Of a stretch of 64,000 bases of DNA, positions 17,794-25,877 are shown piece after piece. The DNA lies in assembly GCF_004363805.1 (NCBI RefSeq), contig NZ_SNZP01000012.1:62001-126000 (forward strand), in the 5' to 3' direction. This stretch comes from Paludibacterium purpuratum (GTDB lineage Bacteria; Pseudomonadota; Gammaproteobacteria; Burkholderiales; Chromobacteriaceae). The notes under the pieces were generated by a model, which had not been told where the DNA came from, did no database searches, and saw nothing but the letters and a program-made list of their open reading frames with translations. Made by a program: the position numbers and the translations under genes. Each line of letters opens with the position of its first letter. The first letter of the stretch is position 1.

Positions 17794-17829
17794 CTCGATA
17801 ACATACACCAATTCTTGGTCAGAATTCAG

Positions 17830-18762
17830 ATGAAGAGCGCAGAAGTTACTTCGGAAACCGTCGACAGCCTGTTGCAGGCCGAAGACCACATCCACTTGGA
17901 GGGCGGTCGCCACGCCGTGCTATTACTGCACGGGCTGTCCGGCTCCGCCACCGAAGTGATGTATGTTGCCAAGCAACTGAATCGCCGCGGTTTCACCGTG
18001 CGTATCCCGATTCTGCCTGGCCATCAGACTTCGGTGCACGACTTGGCCAATACCGCCTGGCACGACTGGTACGCAACGGCGGAAGCGCATTTCGAGCAGC
18101 TCTCGGCAAATTATGCACGCGTCTCGGTCTCCGGCCTGTGCATGGGCTCGGTACTCTCGCTGTATCTGGCCTCGCAGAAACGAGAACGCGTCACCTCGGT
18201 CATCGCCATGTCAACGACACTGGCCTACGACGGTTACTCGGTTCCTTGGTACAGTTTCTTATTGCCGCTAGTCCTGTACACCCCGCTCAAACACTTCTGG
18301 TCGTACAAGGAAGGCGGCAATTACGGTGTCAAGAACCCGGCCATTCGCAAGCGCGTAGCCAATTCCATGGGGAAAAAGTCGACGGCCTTCTACGACCGGA
18401 CGCCCGCTACCAGCGTGTTGGAGATGCGCCGCCTGATCCGTGCCACCAAGAAACAGTTGGCGCAGGTCGTCGCACCGGCATTGATCCTGCACGCGCAGGA
18501 AGATGAAGTGGCCAGCGTGAGTAACGCCGACTACCTGGAGCGGCATCTTGGCTCGCTCTATACCCGCAAGATCATCCTCGACGACTGTTATCACTTGATT
18601 ACCGTCGACAACCAGCGTGCCCAGGTCGCCGACGAAGCCGTCAAATTCCTGTCCCAGCAAGACGAACGCGCCCGCTGCGAATCGCTGATCTCGCGCGCGC
18701 GCGACGCCATTACGCTCGACACTCAACTCGCGACCCGCCGCGGCTACACTCTGGCCGCCTAA
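17830..18762 (+). CDS. Alpha/beta hydrolase with Cys nucleophile (paralog 1)
   Basis: A 310-residue esterase/thioesterase-like alpha/beta hydrolase. HAVLLLHGLSGS is the oxyanion-hole strand. The nucleophile elbow is G-L-C-M-G with Cys104 in place of the usual Ser. The acid is in LILHAQEDEVASV and the base in DDCYHLITVD. No signal peptide is present, so a cytoplasmic role on acyl-CoA, acyl-ACP or similar esters is possible; the substrate is unknown. The start is ATG 17830, about 37 nt after the -10; an upstream in-frame TTG is less likely. A close paralog, with the same operator, lies at 24915-25865, beyond the stressosome locus. Confidence 0.85.
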   Translation: MKSAEVTSETVDSLLQAEDHIHLEGGRHAVLLLHGLSGSATEVMYVAKQLNRRGFTVRIPILPGHQTSVHDLANTAWHDWYATAEAHFEQLSANYARVSVSGLCMGSVLSLYLASQKRERVTSVIAMSTTLAYDGYSVPWYSFLLPLVLYTPLKHFWSYKEGGNYGVKNPAIRKRVANSMGKKSTAFYDRTPATSVLEMRRLIRATKKQLAQVVAPALILHAQEDEVASVSNADYLERHLGSLYTRKIILDDCYHLITVDNQRAQVADEAVKFLSQQDERARCESLISRARDAITLDTQLATRRGYTLAA

Positions 18763-18776
18763 GCCTCACACCCATA

Positions 18777-18802
18777 GCCGGACCGCCTCTCAGGCGTCCG
18801 GC
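18777..18802 (+). terminator. GC-rich hairpin after the first hydrolase
   Basis: GCCGGAC-C-GCC pairs with GGC-GTCCGGC (10 pairs with one bulged C, loop TCTCA), 15 nt after the stop codon of the hydrolase and 100 nt before rsbR. There is no T-run, so this may be a Rho-assisted or partial terminator separating the hydrolase from the stressosome operon. Confidence 0.4.
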
Positions 18803-18901
18803 CCCCACTGCCACAAAGTCATTCCCTGACCTTTGGTACAGGATAGCGCCATCGCCGTTTAACCTATTTTTACAGCCACAACCTAAGCTGGGAGCCCATC
18901 G

Positions 18902-19831
18902 ATGGCAACGCCCCCGATCGCCCTACAATTAAGCGTGCAGGAGATTGAGCAACGCAAGCGGCTGGTCGGATGGGATGCCGACGACGTGCAGCACATAGCA
19001 CGCATCAATGCGCTATTTATCCAGAATGTCGCCGACTTCAGCGCGGCTTTTTTTGATTTTTTGCGCTCAATCGACGAACACTGCCCGTTATTTCGCCAAC
19101 CCGCCTTATTGCAAGAAGCGATCCGCATGAAGGAGGCGCATTTGTTGGCGATGGCGGGCGGGGACTATGGGCAACGTTATGTCGAAGAGCGCGTGGCGCT
19201 CGGCTTACTGTATAGCCAGGTGGGCATCGACGTTCGGGTATTCATGGGCGCATTCCACCACCTACAGCGGACGATCGGCAGCGCCATCATGGCGCATTTC
19301 CCGGATGACCCCCAGGGCGCATTTCTCTGCGTCAATGCGCTGCAGAAAATTGGCGACTTCGACCTTGGGCTAATCGTGGATGTATTGATCGGCGAACGCG
19401 AGCGCACGATCAGCAAGCAGCAGGAGGCGATTCGCGAGCTGTCGACACCGGTCTTGCAAGTGCGGGATCGCCTGCTGATTCTGCCGATAATCGGCGTGAT
19501 CGACACCTTGCGCGCCAAGCAACTGACCGATGGCTTGCTGCTGGCCATCCGCGCCAACCGGGCCAAAATCGTGGTCATGGATGTCACCGGCGTCGCGGCG
19601 GTGGACTCGAAGGTCGCCAATCATTTGTTGCAAACGGTGGCGGCGGCAAGATTGATGGGCGCACGCGTGATTGTCACCGGGTTGAGTTCCGATGTCGCAC
19701 AAGCCATGGTCGCCCTCGGCGTCGACCTGGGATCGCTCACCACGCTAGGTGACTTGCAAGGCGGCGTCGAAGCCGCCGAGCGGCTGCTCGGGTTTCAGCT
19801 CGTGCCGCTCAAAGATGTACCACCAATCTAG
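18902..19831 (+). CDS. rsbR: RsbR-type stressosome scaffold/sensor (globin-like domain plus STAS)
   Basis: A 309-residue RsbR homolog. Residues about 10-165 form a globin-coupled-sensor-like domain and about 185-300 a STAS domain. The two phosphorylatable positions of RsbR (Thr171 and Thr205 in Bacillus) align with T202 (in IDTLRAK) and S236 (in VDSKVA), 34 residues apart as expected. At the globin F8 position, Tyr104 (GLLYSQVGI) replaces the haem-ligating His of haem-binding sensors, so haem binding is doubtful or Tyr-mediated. It should co-assemble with RsbS and sequester RsbT. It is first in a gapless operon; the start is ATG 18902. Confidence 0.9.
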   Translation: MATPPIALQLSVQEIEQRKRLVGWDADDVQHIARINALFIQNVADFSAAFFDFLRSIDEHCPLFRQPALLQEAIRMKEAHLLAMAGGDYGQRYVEERVALGLLYSQVGIDVRVFMGAFHHLQRTIGSAIMAHFPDDPQGAFLCVNALQKIGDFDLGLIVDVLIGERERTISKQQEAIRELSTPVLQVRDRLLILPIIGVIDTLRAKQLTDGLLLAIRANRAKIVVMDVTGVAAVDSKVANHLLQTVAAARLMGARVIVTGLSSDVAQAMVALGVDLGSLTTLGDLQGGVEAAERLLGFQLVPLKDVPPI

Positions 19832-19840
19832 GAACGCCAG

Positions 19841-20212
19841 GTGCAAATCCCGATCTTGAAGCAAGGCCACGTACTGGTGGTCTGCATACATGCTGCCCTG
19901 ACAGACCGCGATCTTCTGCAGTTACGCGATGAACTGGCACTGGAAATCGGGCAACGCCGCTCTCACGGGGTGGTGATCGACGTTTCCGCGCTCGATGTGC
20001 TCGACTCCTTTGCCAGCAGAACGCTACGGGGCATCGCGCAGACCACTTGGCTGCGCGGCGCGAAAACGATTGTGGTCGGCATTCAAGCTGAAGTGGCATT
20101 TGCCATGGTTCAGTTGGGCTTGGTCATGGAAGGCGTCGAGACCGCGCTCGATCTGGAGGAAGGCCTGGCGCTGCTCGCAACCAGCGAGGGGGCGAGCGGT
20201 GGGCGCGATTGA
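19841..20212 (+). CDS. rsbS: RsbS-type stressosome STAS protein
   Basis: A 123-residue single STAS-domain protein. The phosphorylation site is S56 in VLDSFASR, matching Ser59 of Bacillus RsbS. RsbT phosphorylates this residue on stress and is then released. The start is GTG 19841, nine nt after the rsbR stop, with AGGA upstream. It overlaps rsbT by 14 nt. Confidence 0.92.
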   Translation: MQIPILKQGHVLVVCIHAALTDRDLLQLRDELALEIGQRRSHGVVIDVSALDVLDSFASRTLRGIAQTTWLRGAKTIVVGIQAEVAFAMVQLGLVMEGVETALDLEEGLALLATSEGASGGRD

Positions 20213-20612
20213 TGCCGAGGAAAGTATCGCCATTCAGCATGACGTGGATGTGGTGACGGCTCGCCAACGCGGGCGCGAAATCGCCGCGCGGATTGGCTTT
20301 TCCGGCAGCGACCTGACTTTGATCGCCACCGCCGTTTCCGAGATCGCACGCAATATCGTGGTCTATGCGCAGGTTGGCGAATTGTTGTTTAGCGCGGTAG
20401 AGGAAGCCGGGCGACAAGGGATCGTCATCGTCGCGCGCGACCAAGGCCCGGGCATTGCCGACGTGTCGCTCGCCATGCAAGACGGATATTCGACCGGTAA
20501 AAGCCTTGGCCTCGGGTTGCCGGGGGCGCGGCGCATGATGGACGACTTCGAAATCGATTCCACCCCGGGCGTGGGCACCATCGTCACCATGCGCAAATGG
20601 GTTCGGCAATGA
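20199..20612 (+). CDS. rsbT: RsbT-type serine/threonine kinase (switch protein)
   Basis: A 137-residue GHKL-fold kinase. The N-box EIARNIVVYA and the G-box DQGPGIAD with GLGLPGARRM are intact. It should phosphorylate RsbR and RsbS and, when freed, activate a downstream partner. In Bacillus that is the phosphatase RsbU; no RsbU is present here, and the hybrid kinase downstream is the likely target. The start is GTG 20199 inside rsbS, with GAGGGG 7 nt upstream. Its stop overlaps the next start as ATGA. Confidence 0.92.
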   Translation: MGAIDAEESIAIQHDVDVVTARQRGREIAARIGFSGSDLTLIATAVSEIARNIVVYAQVGELLFSAVEEAGRQGIVIVARDQGPGIADVSLAMQDGYSTGKSLGLGLPGARRMMDDFEIDSTPGVGTIVTMRKWVRQ

Positions 20613-21220
20613 GTGCGCCGGCAAGCCTGGAGGTGCTCGACTGTGGCGTGGCGTTCAGCGCTTTGGATGGCGCGGCGGATTGTGGCGATCACTACCTCCT
20701 AGCGCCTTTTACGCAAGGCATGCTCATCGCCGCCGTGGATGGGTTGGGACACGGGCCGGAGGCCAGCCTGGCCGCCCAGATCGCGGTCGCCACCTTGGCG
20801 CGACACGCCGGCTCCCCCTTGGCGGCGCAAATCGCCTATTGCCACGAGGCATTGAGAAAAACCCGCGGCGTCGCCATGAGCGCCGCCAATCTGGATACCC
20901 AGGCAGGCCTGTTGGAATGGATCGGCGTAGGCAATGTCGACGGCGTAGTGCTACGCGCCAGGAAGGAAACCGGTAGTGCTTCCTTGCTGCCGCGCGGGGG
21001 TGTCGTCGGCTATCGCCTGCCGCCGCTGCGAGTCTGCCGGCTTGAAGTATTTCCCGGCGACGTGCTGATTTTCACCACCGACGGCGTGGCCAGCAGCTTT
21101 CAGCAAGACCTGAGCCGCGACGAAGCGGCGCAAACCCTGGCCGATCGCATTCTAGCCCGACACGGCAAGCAAACCGACGATGCGCTGGTGCTGGTCACAC
21201 GCTACAGGGGGGCGCCATGA
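20609..21220 (+). CDS. rsbX: RsbX-type PP2C phosphatase
   Basis: A 203-residue SpoIIE/PP2C-like phosphatase with the metal-binding AAVDGLGHG (about residues 44-52) and TDGVASSF. RsbX resets the stressosome by removing phosphate from RsbR and RsbS. The start is ATG 20609, overlapping the rsbT stop as ATGA; an ATG 12 nt earlier lies inside rsbT. The end overlaps the histidine kinase start in the same way. Confidence 0.9.
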   Translation: MSAPASLEVLDCGVAFSALDGAADCGDHYLLAPFTQGMLIAAVDGLGHGPEASLAAQIAVATLARHAGSPLAAQIAYCHEALRKTRGVAMSAANLDTQAGLLEWIGVGNVDGVVLRARKETGSASLLPRGGVVGYRLPPLRVCRLEVFPGDVLIFTTDGVASSFQQDLSRDEAAQTLADRILARHGKQTDDALVLVTRYRGAP

Positions 21221-23835
21221 GCGAAGTCTTCCTGGAGGTTTCGCGCCGCTATATTGCCGCGATGGCGCAGCACGCGGAGTCGCCAAGCGAAGCCACGCTA
21301 GCCGAAGCCTATGAAATCGGCCGCCTGGCCCTGGGCGCGGAAGTCAATGTGCTCGACATGGCGATCATGCACCATCAAGCCTTGTGCAGCGCACTGTCCC
21401 AGGAGCGAGCGACCGGCATTCCCGCCCAGGTGGCCCGCAGCGCCGGCGAGTTTTTCGTCGAAAGCCTGTCCGCCTTTGAAATCATGGTGCGAGGCTATCG
21501 CGAGAGCAATCGCCACCTCATTGCAGCCAACCAAGCACTGCATCTCAGCGAAGAACGGCTCTCGGCGGAAAAACTCCAATTGGCGGCAGCGCGCGATCAG
21601 GCGGAGTCCGCCACCCGCAGCAAGAGCCAATTTCTGGCCAATATGAGCCATGAAGTACGCACACCGATGAATGCCATTCTAGGGTTTGCCTATCTGCTCG
21701 AGCAGAACGCCTTGGATGCGGACTCCGCGGAATGGGTAAAAAAAATCCGTACCGCCGGCCAGGCGCTACAAATCATCATCAACGACATCCTCGATCTATC
21801 CAAAATCGAGGCCGGGCAACTGGAGATCGAGTCGGCGCCGTTTCGCCTGGCCGATGTGCTCGACAACCTGGCAAGCATCATGGGCGGCTATGCGGGCGAC
21901 AAAGATATCGAAATGGTGGTCACCCCGCCGCCTGCCGGCCTCGACAACCTGCAAGGCGATGCCCTGCGCATTCAGCAGGTCCTGATCAATCTGACCGGAA
22001 ATGCGATCAAATTCACCGAGCATGGCTTAGTGGCGATCTCCGTGTCGGTGCTGGCGCAAGATGCGCATCACGTCACCTTGCGCTTCTCGGTGAAAGATAC
22101 CGGCATGGGCATTCCCATCGAGAAACAGGCGCAAATATTTTCCGCTTTTACCCAAGCGGACGCCTCGACGACGCGCCGTTTCGGCGGAACGGGCCTTGGG
22201 TTGACCATCAGCCGGCATCTAGTCACCAAAATGGGCGGGGAAATCGGCGTAAACAGCACGCCAGGGGAGGGGAGCGAGTTCTGGTTCACGATACCACTGG
22301 CATGGCAGCCGATTGAGCATTTGGCTGCGCCGCAAATGGCGCGTCTCGACATTTTGGTGGTCGACGATAGCGAAATCGCACGCGAAAGCTTGCTGGCAAC
22401 GGCCAAGTCGTTGGGCTGGCAAGCCACTGCGGTCGCGTCCGGCGAAATGGCCATCGAACACCTGCTGTCAAAGCATGAAGCCCATGACGTATTGCTCATC
22501 GACTGGAAAATGCCGGACATGGATGGGTTGGCCACCGTGCAATATCTTCGGCAAGCCATGGGCGGGCGAGCACCGCCGATTGTCATGATGGCGACCGCCT
22601 ATTCCCGCCAAGCCCTGCTTCAACACCCGGAAGCCCAGTTGGCCGATGCGGTGCTGAGCAAACCGGTGACCGGTTCTTGCCTTTATAACGCAGTGGCCAA
22701 GGCCCAGGGCAATCGTCGCCGCGACAGCGGCACGCCGCTCGCGAAGAGGCATTTCGGCCGACGCTGCCCAGGCGTACGCATCCTGGTGGTCGACGATAGC
22801 GACATCAATCGCGAGGTGGCTCAACGGATATTGGCCGCCGAAGGCGCCGAGGTGAGTTTGGCCATCAACGGGCAAGAGGCAATCGACTGGCTTTGCACCC
22901 AGCCGAACACGGTGGACATCGTGCTGATGGATGTGCAGATGCCCAAGATGGACGGCTATGAAGCCACTAAACGTATTCGACTGATGCCGGAGCTGGCGCT
23001 TTTGCCGGTGGTGGCATTGACCGCCGGCGCCTTCAAGAGTCAGCAAGATGCCGCCGCCAAGGCGGGAATGAATGCCTTCGTCGCCAAACCCTTCGATGTC
23101 GATGAGCTGGTCGAGGCCATTCAAACGCTGACCGGTTGCCAACCCGAATCGATCGAGTCGGCGACCGCGGCCGCGGCCGCCGACACTCGGGTCGAGGCGC
23201 CGCTCAACCCGCTGGCACAAAAGTGGCCGGGCATCGATCTAGAAAAAGGCCTGGGTATTTGGCGCGATATCGCGGTTTTTCACCACTTCCTGCTTAAATT
23301 CGCCACGGACTATGCCAACAGTCCCCAGCAATTAGCCCTTCATTATAAAAATAAGGATCTCGCCGCCGCCCAGGCATTGATCCACAAAATGAAAGGCGCC
23401 GCCGGCAACTTGGCTTTAACCGGCATCGCGCGCATTGCCGGCGAACTAGAAATAGCCATGACGCGTTATCCCGAAAAAAAACCCAACTTCACACCGCTGC
23501 AGCGCGCGTTCGATGTGGCGTTGGCGAGTATTGCGCTGCTGGCATCGAAGCTCCCCATCCCCGACCTGCAACAATCCGCGCCGCCGGATCGCGAAAGCGT
23601 CATGCCGCAGCTGACGCAATTACTGGCGTATTGTGCCGCGGACGATTACGACGCTGCGCGCACGACCTTATCCGCCCTCGTTGGGCTGTTGCCGGAAAGC
23701 CGCTACGCGGAAATTCAATCGAGTATCGACGAGTTCGATTTCCGCACGGCAACGACGCGAGTACAACGCTTGGTAGAGGAATTCGATGTCCTCAAGGATG
23801 GAAATCATGAGCACCGGCCCGATTCTGTTGGTTGA
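21217..23835 (+). CDS. Hybrid histidine kinase with RsbU-like N-terminal domain, two receivers and HPt
   Basis: An 872-residue cytoplasmic phosphorelay kinase. Residues about 1-95 resemble the helical N-terminal domain by which RsbU binds RsbT (inference from pattern). Then come a coiled segment, the dimerisation domain with H145 (NMSHEVRTPMN), the ATPase domain (about 255-365), receiver 1 with D429, receiver 2 with D572 (VLMDVQMPKMDG) and a C-terminal HPt domain with H723 (ALIHKMKGAAGN). There are no membrane segments, so the input is probably RsbT released from the stressosome. The start ATG 21217 overlaps rsbX as ATGA; the end overlaps the HD-GYP gene by 29 nt. Confidence 0.93.
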   Translation: MSEVFLEVSRRYIAAMAQHAESPSEATLAEAYEIGRLALGAEVNVLDMAIMHHQALCSALSQERATGIPAQVARSAGEFFVESLSAFEIMVRGYRESNRHLIAANQALHLSEERLSAEKLQLAAARDQAESATRSKSQFLANMSHEVRTPMNAILGFAYLLEQNALDADSAEWVKKIRTAGQALQIIINDILDLSKIEAGQLEIESAPFRLADVLDNLASIMGGYAGDKDIEMVVTPPPAGLDNLQGDALRIQQVLINLTGNAIKFTEHGLVAISVSVLAQDAHHVTLRFSVKDTGMGIPIEKQAQIFSAFTQADASTTRRFGGTGLGLTISRHLVTKMGGEIGVNSTPGEGSEFWFTIPLAWQPIEHLAAPQMARLDILVVDDSEIARESLLATAKSLGWQATAVASGEMAIEHLLSKHEAHDVLLIDWKMPDMDGLATVQYLRQAMGGRAPPIVMMATAYSRQALLQHPEAQLADAVLSKPVTGSCLYNAVAKAQGNRRRDSGTPLAKRHFGRRCPGVRILVVDDSDINREVAQRILAAEGAEVSLAINGQEAIDWLCTQPNTVDIVLMDVQMPKMDGYEATKRIRLMPELALLPVVALTAGAFKSQQDAAAKAGMNAFVAKPFDVDELVEAIQTLTGCQPESIESATAAAAADTRVEAPLNPLAQKWPGIDLEKGLGIWRDIAVFHHFLLKFATDYANSPQQLALHYKNKDLAAAQALIHKMKGAAGNLALTGIARIAGELEIAMTRYPEKKPNFTPLQRAFDVALASIALLASKLPIPDLQQSAPPDRESVMPQLTQLLAYCAADDYDAARTTLSALVGLLPESRYAEIQSSIDEFDFRTATTRVQRLVEEFDVLKDGNHEHRPDSVG

Positions 23836-24784
23836 CGATGAGCCCAGCAATTTGGCGGCATTGCATCAAGTACTGAGTCCGACATACCGATTGGTCTATG
23901 CGCGCACCGCGGCGGAGGCGCTGGCGCAGGCAATCCAACATCAACCGCTACTGATCCTGCTGGATATCCGCTTACCCGATATGGACGGGTATACCGTTTG
24001 CCGTCAGCTCAAAGCCAACCCCTCGACCGAGGCGATTCCAGTGATTTTCGTCACCGCCTTGGCCGACATCGGCGATGAGGCCGCCGGCTTCGATGCCGGT
24101 GCGGTCGATTACATCATCAAACCGATCATGCCGGCGATTGTGCAAGCACGCGTGCGCACCCATCTCTCTTTGGTGCGCGCCACGACCTTGGAGCGCAGTT
24201 ATCGCGACGCCATCAGCATGCTGGGCGAGGCGGGGCATTATAACGATACCGATACCGGCGATCATATTTGGCGCATGGCCGCCTATGCGCGCGCCTTGGC
24301 CGAAGCCTGCGGCTGGGACGCGGCAGCGTGTGGGTTGATCGAGCTTGCCTCGCCGATGCACGACATGGGCAAGATCGGCATTCCCAACGCGATTTTGCGT
24401 AAGCCCGGGCCGCTGACCCCTGAGGAATGGGAGGTCATGAAAACCCATGCCCAAATGGGCCACGACATCCTGATCCGCAGCCCGGCGCCGGTCTTTCAGA
24501 TGGCGGCCGAAATCGCGCTTTGTCACCATGAACGCTGGGATGGTGGCGGCTATCCCGGGGGCTTGGTCGGCGAGGCCATCCCGACATCGGCACGCATTGT
24601 GGCCTTGGCCGATGTATTCGATGCGCTGAGCATGAAGCGGCCCTATAAAGCAGCTTGGCCGCTGGAGCAGACCATGCAGATGATTCAGCAGGGCGATCCC
24701 GGACATTTCGACCCGAACATGGTCGCCACCTTTGTGTCGATATTGCCGAAAATACTGGAAATCAAAGCCATGTGGCAGTCATGA
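23807..24784 (+). CDS. REC-HD-GYP response regulator, cyclic di-GMP phosphodiesterase
   Basis: A 325-residue response regulator. The receiver domain (about 1-125) has phospho-acceptor D53. The HD-GYP domain (about 150-325) has H185-D186 (MHDMGKIG) and HHERWDGGGYPGGL (H240, H241, GYP at 248-250), so the metal site and the signature are intact and hydrolysis of cyclic di-GMP is expected. It is the likely output of the preceding phosphorelay. I chose ATG 23807, with AAGGA 8 nt upstream, over the in-frame ATGs at 23786 and 23798. It overlaps the kinase gene by 29 nt. Confidence 0.93.
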   Translation: MSTGPILLVDDEPSNLAALHQVLSPTYRLVYARTAAEALAQAIQHQPLLILLDIRLPDMDGYTVCRQLKANPSTEAIPVIFVTALADIGDEAAGFDAGAVDYIIKPIMPAIVQARVRTHLSLVRATTLERSYRDAISMLGEAGHYNDTDTGDHIWRMAAYARALAEACGWDAAACGLIELASPMHDMGKIGIPNAILRKPGPLTPEEWEVMKTHAQMGHDILIRSPAPVFQMAAEIALCHHERWDGGGYPGGLVGEAIPTSARIVALADVFDALSMKRPYKAAWPLEQTMQMIQQGDPGHFDPNMVATFVSILPKILEIKAMWQS

Positions 24785-24854
24785 ACCGGAATAGTCGTTC
24801 GACATACATCCATTGATGTAAGTCAAACTTGATGCACCGTCGATGCCGTCTCGA

Positions 24855-24883
24855 TTGACGTGTGAAATTTTCCCACGTACCAT
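24855..24883 (+). promoter_or_regulatory. Promoter with embedded 21-bp palindrome (copy 2)
   Basis: TTGACG (24855-24860), a 17-bp spacer and TACCAT (24878-24883) repeat the arrangement at 17765-17793. The palindrome is at 24858-24878 and differs from copy 1 at one central base. It lies 31 nt upstream of the second hydrolase start. The weaker -10 suggests lower basal expression than copy 1. Shared control of the two paralogs is inferred. Confidence 0.7.
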
Positions 24884-24914
24884 CGCGCCATCATCTTCCA
24901 AAGATACGCGCGCC

Positions 24915-25865
24915 ATGGACACTCGCCAGCCTCTGCATATCGATACCGAGCAACTGGGCACAACCGTCGATTTTATTCAGTTGGATGGCGGGCCGCATGC
25001 CGTACTACTGCTGCACGGCCTGGCCGGATCGGCCTTCGAGGTCATGCACGTCGCCAAATCGCTGAACCAGCAAGGTTACACCGTGCGCATTCCGATTCTG
25101 CCCGGCCATCGGCGCACCGTGGCGGACTTGGCCGCGACAACCTGGCATGACTGGTACGCCGCAGCGGAAAAGCATTTTGAGACGCTAAGCGCCAGCCATC
25201 AGCGGGTTTCCGTATCCGGACTCTGCATGGGCTCGCTGCTGTCCTTGCAACTCGCGGCACGCAAGCGGCATCGCGTGGCTTCGGTTGTGGCCATGTCGAC
25301 CACGTTGGCGTATGACGGCTCGTCGATTCCCTGGTATAGCTTTTTGCTGCCGCTGGTGCTTTACACGCCGCTGAAGCACCTCTGGTCCTACAAGGAAGGC
25401 GGCAATTTCGGCATCAAGCACAAGGGCATGCGCAAGCGCATGTCTGCCAAGATGGGCGAAAAATCGCGCGTAGCCTACAACCGGACGCCGGCCGACAGTA
25501 TTCGCGAAATGCGTGGTTTGATGCGCTCGACGCGGAATTGTCTTGGTCAGATCACCGCGCCGACCTTGATCCTGCATGCCCGCGAAGACAATGTCGCCAG
25601 CCCCCGCAACGCCGACTATCTGGAAAGACATCTCGGTTCGACTCATATCGAGAAAATCATCCTCGACGATTGCTATCATGTCATTACGGTCGACAAGCAG
25701 AAAAGCTTGGTCGCCTGCGAAGCGGGGCGGTTTATCGCCGAGCGTGCTCAAGCCGCGACAAGCCCATCCATCGAGGTCGCTCTGCCTATCGGCGTTCCCA
25801 AACCTGCCGAACACAGCATTCCCGGTTTCTTTCCCGCTGTCGCGCCGCGCATGCGCATGGCCTGA
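24915..25865 (+). CDS. Alpha/beta hydrolase with Cys nucleophile (paralog 2)
   Basis: A 316-residue paralog of the hydrolase at 17830-18762, similar over nearly its full length. HAVLLLHGLAGS forms the oxyanion strand, and the nucleophile elbow is again G-L-C-M-G with Cys104. The acid is in LILHAREDNVASP and the base in DDCYHVITVD. The two share a distinctive block, IPWYSFLLPLVLYTPLKH (one residue differs in copy 1). There is no signal peptide. The C-terminal 40 residues are unrelated to copy 1. The start is ATG 24915. It is convergent with the molybdoenzyme gene 12 nt away. Confidence 0.85.
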   Translation: MDTRQPLHIDTEQLGTTVDFIQLDGGPHAVLLLHGLAGSAFEVMHVAKSLNQQGYTVRIPILPGHRRTVADLAATTWHDWYAAAEKHFETLSASHQRVSVSGLCMGSLLSLQLAARKRHRVASVVAMSTTLAYDGSSIPWYSFLLPLVLYTPLKHLWSYKEGGNFGIKHKGMRKRMSAKMGEKSRVAYNRTPADSIREMRGLMRSTRNCLGQITAPTLILHAREDNVASPRNADYLERHLGSTHIEKIILDDCYHVITVDKQKSLVACEAGRFIAERAQAATSPSIEVALPIGVPKPAEHSIPGFFPAVAPRMRMA

Positions 25866-25877
25866 AGGGGCAGGTCG

